Positions 22,701 to 24,117 of a DNA stretch of 24,117 nt are shown here, one piece after another. A model generated the notes under the pieces. That model saw nothing but the letters and a program-made list of their open reading frames with translations, was not told the DNA's origin and did not search any database. A program made the position numbers and the translations under genes. The stretch is from DASZOC01 sp035550975 (GTDB taxonomy: Bacteria; Actinomycetota; CADDZG01; WHSQ01): the NCBI GenBank assembly GCA_035550975.1, contig DASZOC010000024.1:1-24117 (forward strand), written 5' to 3'. Every line of letters starts with the position of its first letter. Position 1 is the first letter of the stretch.

Positions 22701-23472
22701 GAAGGTCATTTGCCTCACGCGGCTGGGATACACCCTTTGGCATCTCGGATACCCCGATCAGGCGATCGCGACAGGTGAAGAAGGCCTCGCCCTCGCCGAG
22801 GACCTCGCGCATCCCTTGAGTCTTTCCTACGCGATCAATTTCATGATGATGCTGACCAACGACTGCCGAGAAGTACACAGGATCGAGGAGCTCACGACGG
22901 CGCAGGCGGCGTTTTCGAGAGACATGTACCTGTTCTACAACGAGGCTCTCCGCGTCGTCTTTAGTGGATGGATGCAGGTTCAACGAGAGGGATCGACCTC
23001 CGGGATTTCCATGATCCATGAGGGCTTAGCTCGTTACGAAGCCACTGGGCAAGATCTACACCTTCCCTACGCATTGATGCTTCTCGCTCGCGCTCACCTC
23101 CTCACCGCGGATCCATCGGCCGCGCTCGACGTGATCAGCGACTGCTTTGAGTTCGCCGACAGAACGAACAACCACCACCTCGACGCGGAACTGCATCGTC
23201 TGAGAGCCGAAGCTCTCATCGCGCTAGATCCCACCGACGAACCGGACATCGAGGTCGCCTTCGGACGTGCCCTCGAGGTTGCTCGGCGCCAGTCGGCAAA
23301 GTCGTTCGAGCTGCGGTCTGCCTTGGGTCTCGCCCGCTGGCGGGAGTCGAGCGGCTCGGAGGACCAAAAACAGGATGCGCGCCGGCTTCTACAAGAGGTG
23401 TATTCCTGGTTCACCGAAGGCCATAACACCGCAGACCTGGTCGAGGCGAGGGAGTTCCTAGCCGGCGCCTAG
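19720..23472 (+). CDS. Cyclase / SARP regulator / AAA ATPase / TPR protein (AfsR-like layout)
   Basis: A 1250-aa regulator. Residues 10-175: class III cyclase with D17 (FTDLEGST) and D61 (GDG) for metal; the usual transition-state Asn is H121 (GEAVHAAAR), and the base-selecting Lys position is D57, so catalysis is doubtful. Residues 180-435: SARP region, with a winged helix (VRLLGGMDV to LLHHLRRAIP) and a BTAD domain (LDVAQFELAADRADK to RALRVYHRCATVLERELGVE). Residues 445-750: AAA/STAND ATPase, Walker A GEPGIGKS (467-474), Walker B LLLVLDDIQW (about 577-586). Residues 800-1250: TPR repeats ending WFTEGHNTADLVEAREFLAG. This type of protein senses a signal through the TPRs and ATPase and acts at promoters. 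Three heptamer repeats right behind the gene may be its target. No membrane segment. Confidence 0.9.
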   Translation: MRGRASEGHPLTIMFTDLEGSTSLRTRLGDVASEELMRLHDRLVRERVGSHSGRVVDATGDGFMVTFGSVRNAIACAVDIQRTLETHSPPEQEEDRLRVRIGINTGEVIYENNRVRGEAVHAAARVMSKANGGEILVSEVVKQLAGTIPEVAFRDRGRVVLKGFPDRWRLLEVVWRSLLRVRLLGGMDVRYATERLLALDSPRLQSLLAYLLLHRDAPQQRQHLAFVLWPDSTEAQARTNLRQLLHHLRRAIPQSESFLEVGPARIQWRSDGPFSLDVAQFELAADRADKADDDEAREILEEAVALYGGELLPGCYDEWILAEREGLRDRNVELLEQLITILEQERDYQAGARYAELLLRSDPLHESTYRRLMRLYSLCGDRARALRVYHRCATVLERELGVEPSPATRDAYAALLSLESAVDVPETRPPTLATEWPLLGRHAEWERAVAAWHAAVAGGSRFLVVNGEPGIGKSRLVQELEIWCARQGIATARTRSYVAEGTLAYAPVVEWLRSETLRPGLAKLSDVWLTEVARLLPELLTDNPELPPPDRLTESEQRQRLFEALARAIFVGEKPLLLVLDDIQWCDQETLEFLHYLVRLDPGMPLLIAATARVEEVGTDHPATTLFAAIRSRDELVEISLGPLDEAGSFALAKELSDREIEPEVAQRLYREAEGNPLFLVESVRAGLATGEMPPKVQSVIEARLAQLSPVARDMVGLAATVGREFTFEVLRGASTHDEDTLVRGLDELWRRRIIREQGANAYDFSHDKLREVAYALLGPIRRTRLHLSIARALETHYASDLDPVSGQIATHYERAGSPAKAIPHYARAAAVAQARFANEEAIAFLKRALRLLSELPLDRARDEQELELLMAIGPPTVALRGYGSPDAREIYSSARELCERLGTVSTAPILRGLAMASIGRSEIDKAFELGEELLTMAETERNAFLIVEAHYVLGVTTFWRGEFEASRRHLQESIALYSPDNHREHVNLFAQDPKVICLTRLGYTLWHLGYPDQAIATGEEGLALAEDLAHPLSLSYAINFMMMLTNDCREVHRIEELTTAQAAFSRDMYLFYNEALRVVFSGWMQVQREGSTSGISMIHEGLARYEATGQDLHLPYALMLLARAHLLTADPSAALDVISDCFEFADRTNNHHLDAELHRLRAEALIALDPTDEPDIEVAFGRALEVARRQSAKSFELRSALGLARWRESSGSEDQKQDARRLLQEVYSWFTEGHNTADLVEAREFLAGA

Positions 23473-23497
23473 GGGGGATTTCCATCGGTCCGCCCCC

Positions 23498-23527
23498 GAA
23501 CGCTCCATAGAACGCTTTCGGAACGCT
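23498..23527 (+). promoter_or_regulatory. Three GAACGCT direct repeats, SARP-type operator candidate
   Basis: GAACGCT occurs at 23498-23504, 23510-23516 and 23521-23527, periods 12 and 11 bp. SARP proteins bind heptamer direct repeats at 11-bp period, the last about 8 bp before the -10. Here the last repeat ends 7 nt before TAATCG (23535-23540), a possible though imperfect -10 for the cupin gene. Confidence 0.5.
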
Positions 23528-23598
23528 TGCTCCGTAATCGTATGCCTCTTAGGGGCGATCGCAGCGGGCGATGCCTCGAGGAAACGAGGAGGAGCGGC

Positions 23599-24075
23599 AT
23601 GAGAACGAAGCGTCTGTTGGTAGCAGTCACCATTTGCTGTGCCGGGCTGACCGGAGCGGCGGTGGCCTCACATGTAGCCCAGGTCGACGCCTCTACGGTG
23701 CCGGCCGGGTTCCTGGCAACGCACAACGAGATCGACTGGATCGGGCTGGACGCCATAGCGCGTGCCGTCAAACCAGATGGAGCAGAGGTCTTCGTTCAAA
23801 GCGTCGACCTCGGGCCCAACGTCGCCACACCGTGGCACACCCACCCAGGACCCGTGTTCGTGACGGTCGCAGAGGGGTCGCTAACGCTGGAGACGGCGAC
23901 GGAGAGTTCCTGTCTGCGAAGGGTGGTCCCCGCGGGTAAAGGTTTCTTCGACGGAGGAGACACCCACCGGGTCGTGGCGGGTGCAGATGGAGCCGCGGTC
24001 TACGCCACATACCTCCTTCCCAAGGGATCGGCGCACCACATCACCCCGCTCGATACGCCGGACGAGTGCGCATAG
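23599..24075 (+). CDS. Secreted cupin-domain protein
   Basis: A 158-aa protein with a signal peptide (MRTKRLLVAV, Cys-Cys, cleavage probably after AVASHVA or nearby) and a single cupin barrel. Motif 1 is PWHTHPGPVFVTVAEGSL with H80 and H82; motif 2 includes FFDGGDTHRV with H123. These His could hold a metal. Many such exported cupins have no known substrate, and none is assigned here. I chose ATG 23599 because AGGAGG (23587-23592) lies 6 nt upstream and the signal peptide begins there; the longer frame from 23527 runs through the promoter region. It is the first gene after the SARP-domain regulator, with the heptamer repeats in between. Confidence 0.85.
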   Translation: MRTKRLLVAVTICCAGLTGAAVASHVAQVDASTVPAGFLATHNEIDWIGLDAIARAVKPDGAEVFVQSVDLGPNVATPWHTHPGPVFVTVAEGSLTLETATESSCLRRVVPAGKGFFDGGDTHRVVAGADGAAVYATYLLPKGSAHHITPLDTPDECA

Positions 24076-24117
24076 CGATTAGCTAGTTGGAGCCTCCGTC
24101 GAGGTGGAGTTGAGATT

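Noticed and set aside
1..24117. CRISPR arrays, rRNA genes, insertion sequences, replication origin
   Set aside because: No regularly spaced repeats of CRISPR type, no rRNA sequence, no transposase and no DnaA-box cluster were seen.

Overview
High-GC DNA, almost certainly from an actinobacterium (Actinomycetota), probably a soil or freshwater lineage known mainly from metagenomes; the genus cannot be read from the window. The signs are frequent GTG/TTG starts, -10 boxes of TANNNT type sitting only 6-8 nt in front of start codons (leaderless genes), an actinobacterial HSD10-type dehydrogenase, and large cyclase-STAND ATPase proteins.

Left part (1-14340) is chromosomal housekeeping. In order: an SDR dehydrogenase; a small acidic-tailed protein on the minus strand (best start a CTG); the tldD-pmbA metalloprotease pair; uppP (minus); a secreted protein with a strong terminator; an FmdB-type zinc-ribbon protein (minus); a stop-start coupled run of a membrane diguanylate cyclase, galU and moaC; a DUF4177-like protein and a DUF192 protein on a shared divergent promoter; a minus-strand set (pepA, a two-helix membrane protein, a 67-aa protein, a flavin reductase); and a plus-strand set (membrane protein, bacterial translin-like protein, membrane-anchored protein).

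Right part (14341-24117) is accessory. An intact tRNA-Ala(CGC) at 14341-14413 has its 3' portion repeated exactly (44 nt) at 19577-19620. The 5.2 kb between the copies is therefore an integrated island at the tRNA 3' end. It carries one large gene, a class III cyclase / nSTAND ATPase / one membrane helix / 14-blade WD40 protein, and no visible integrase. Short repeats shared by both ends look like remains of the recombination site. Just outside the island is a second large signalling protein: cyclase / SARP (winged helix + BTAD) / AAA ATPase / TPR, AfsR-like in layout. Behind it, three GAACGCT heptamers at 11-12 bp period precede a secreted cupin gene, closely resembling the AfsR-afsS arrangement.

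The most unusual features are the integrase-less tRNA island with a single cyclase-STAND cargo, the pairing of two different cyclase-ATPase receptors at one tRNA locus, the SARP-type heptamer array, and the repeated leaderless promoter layout.
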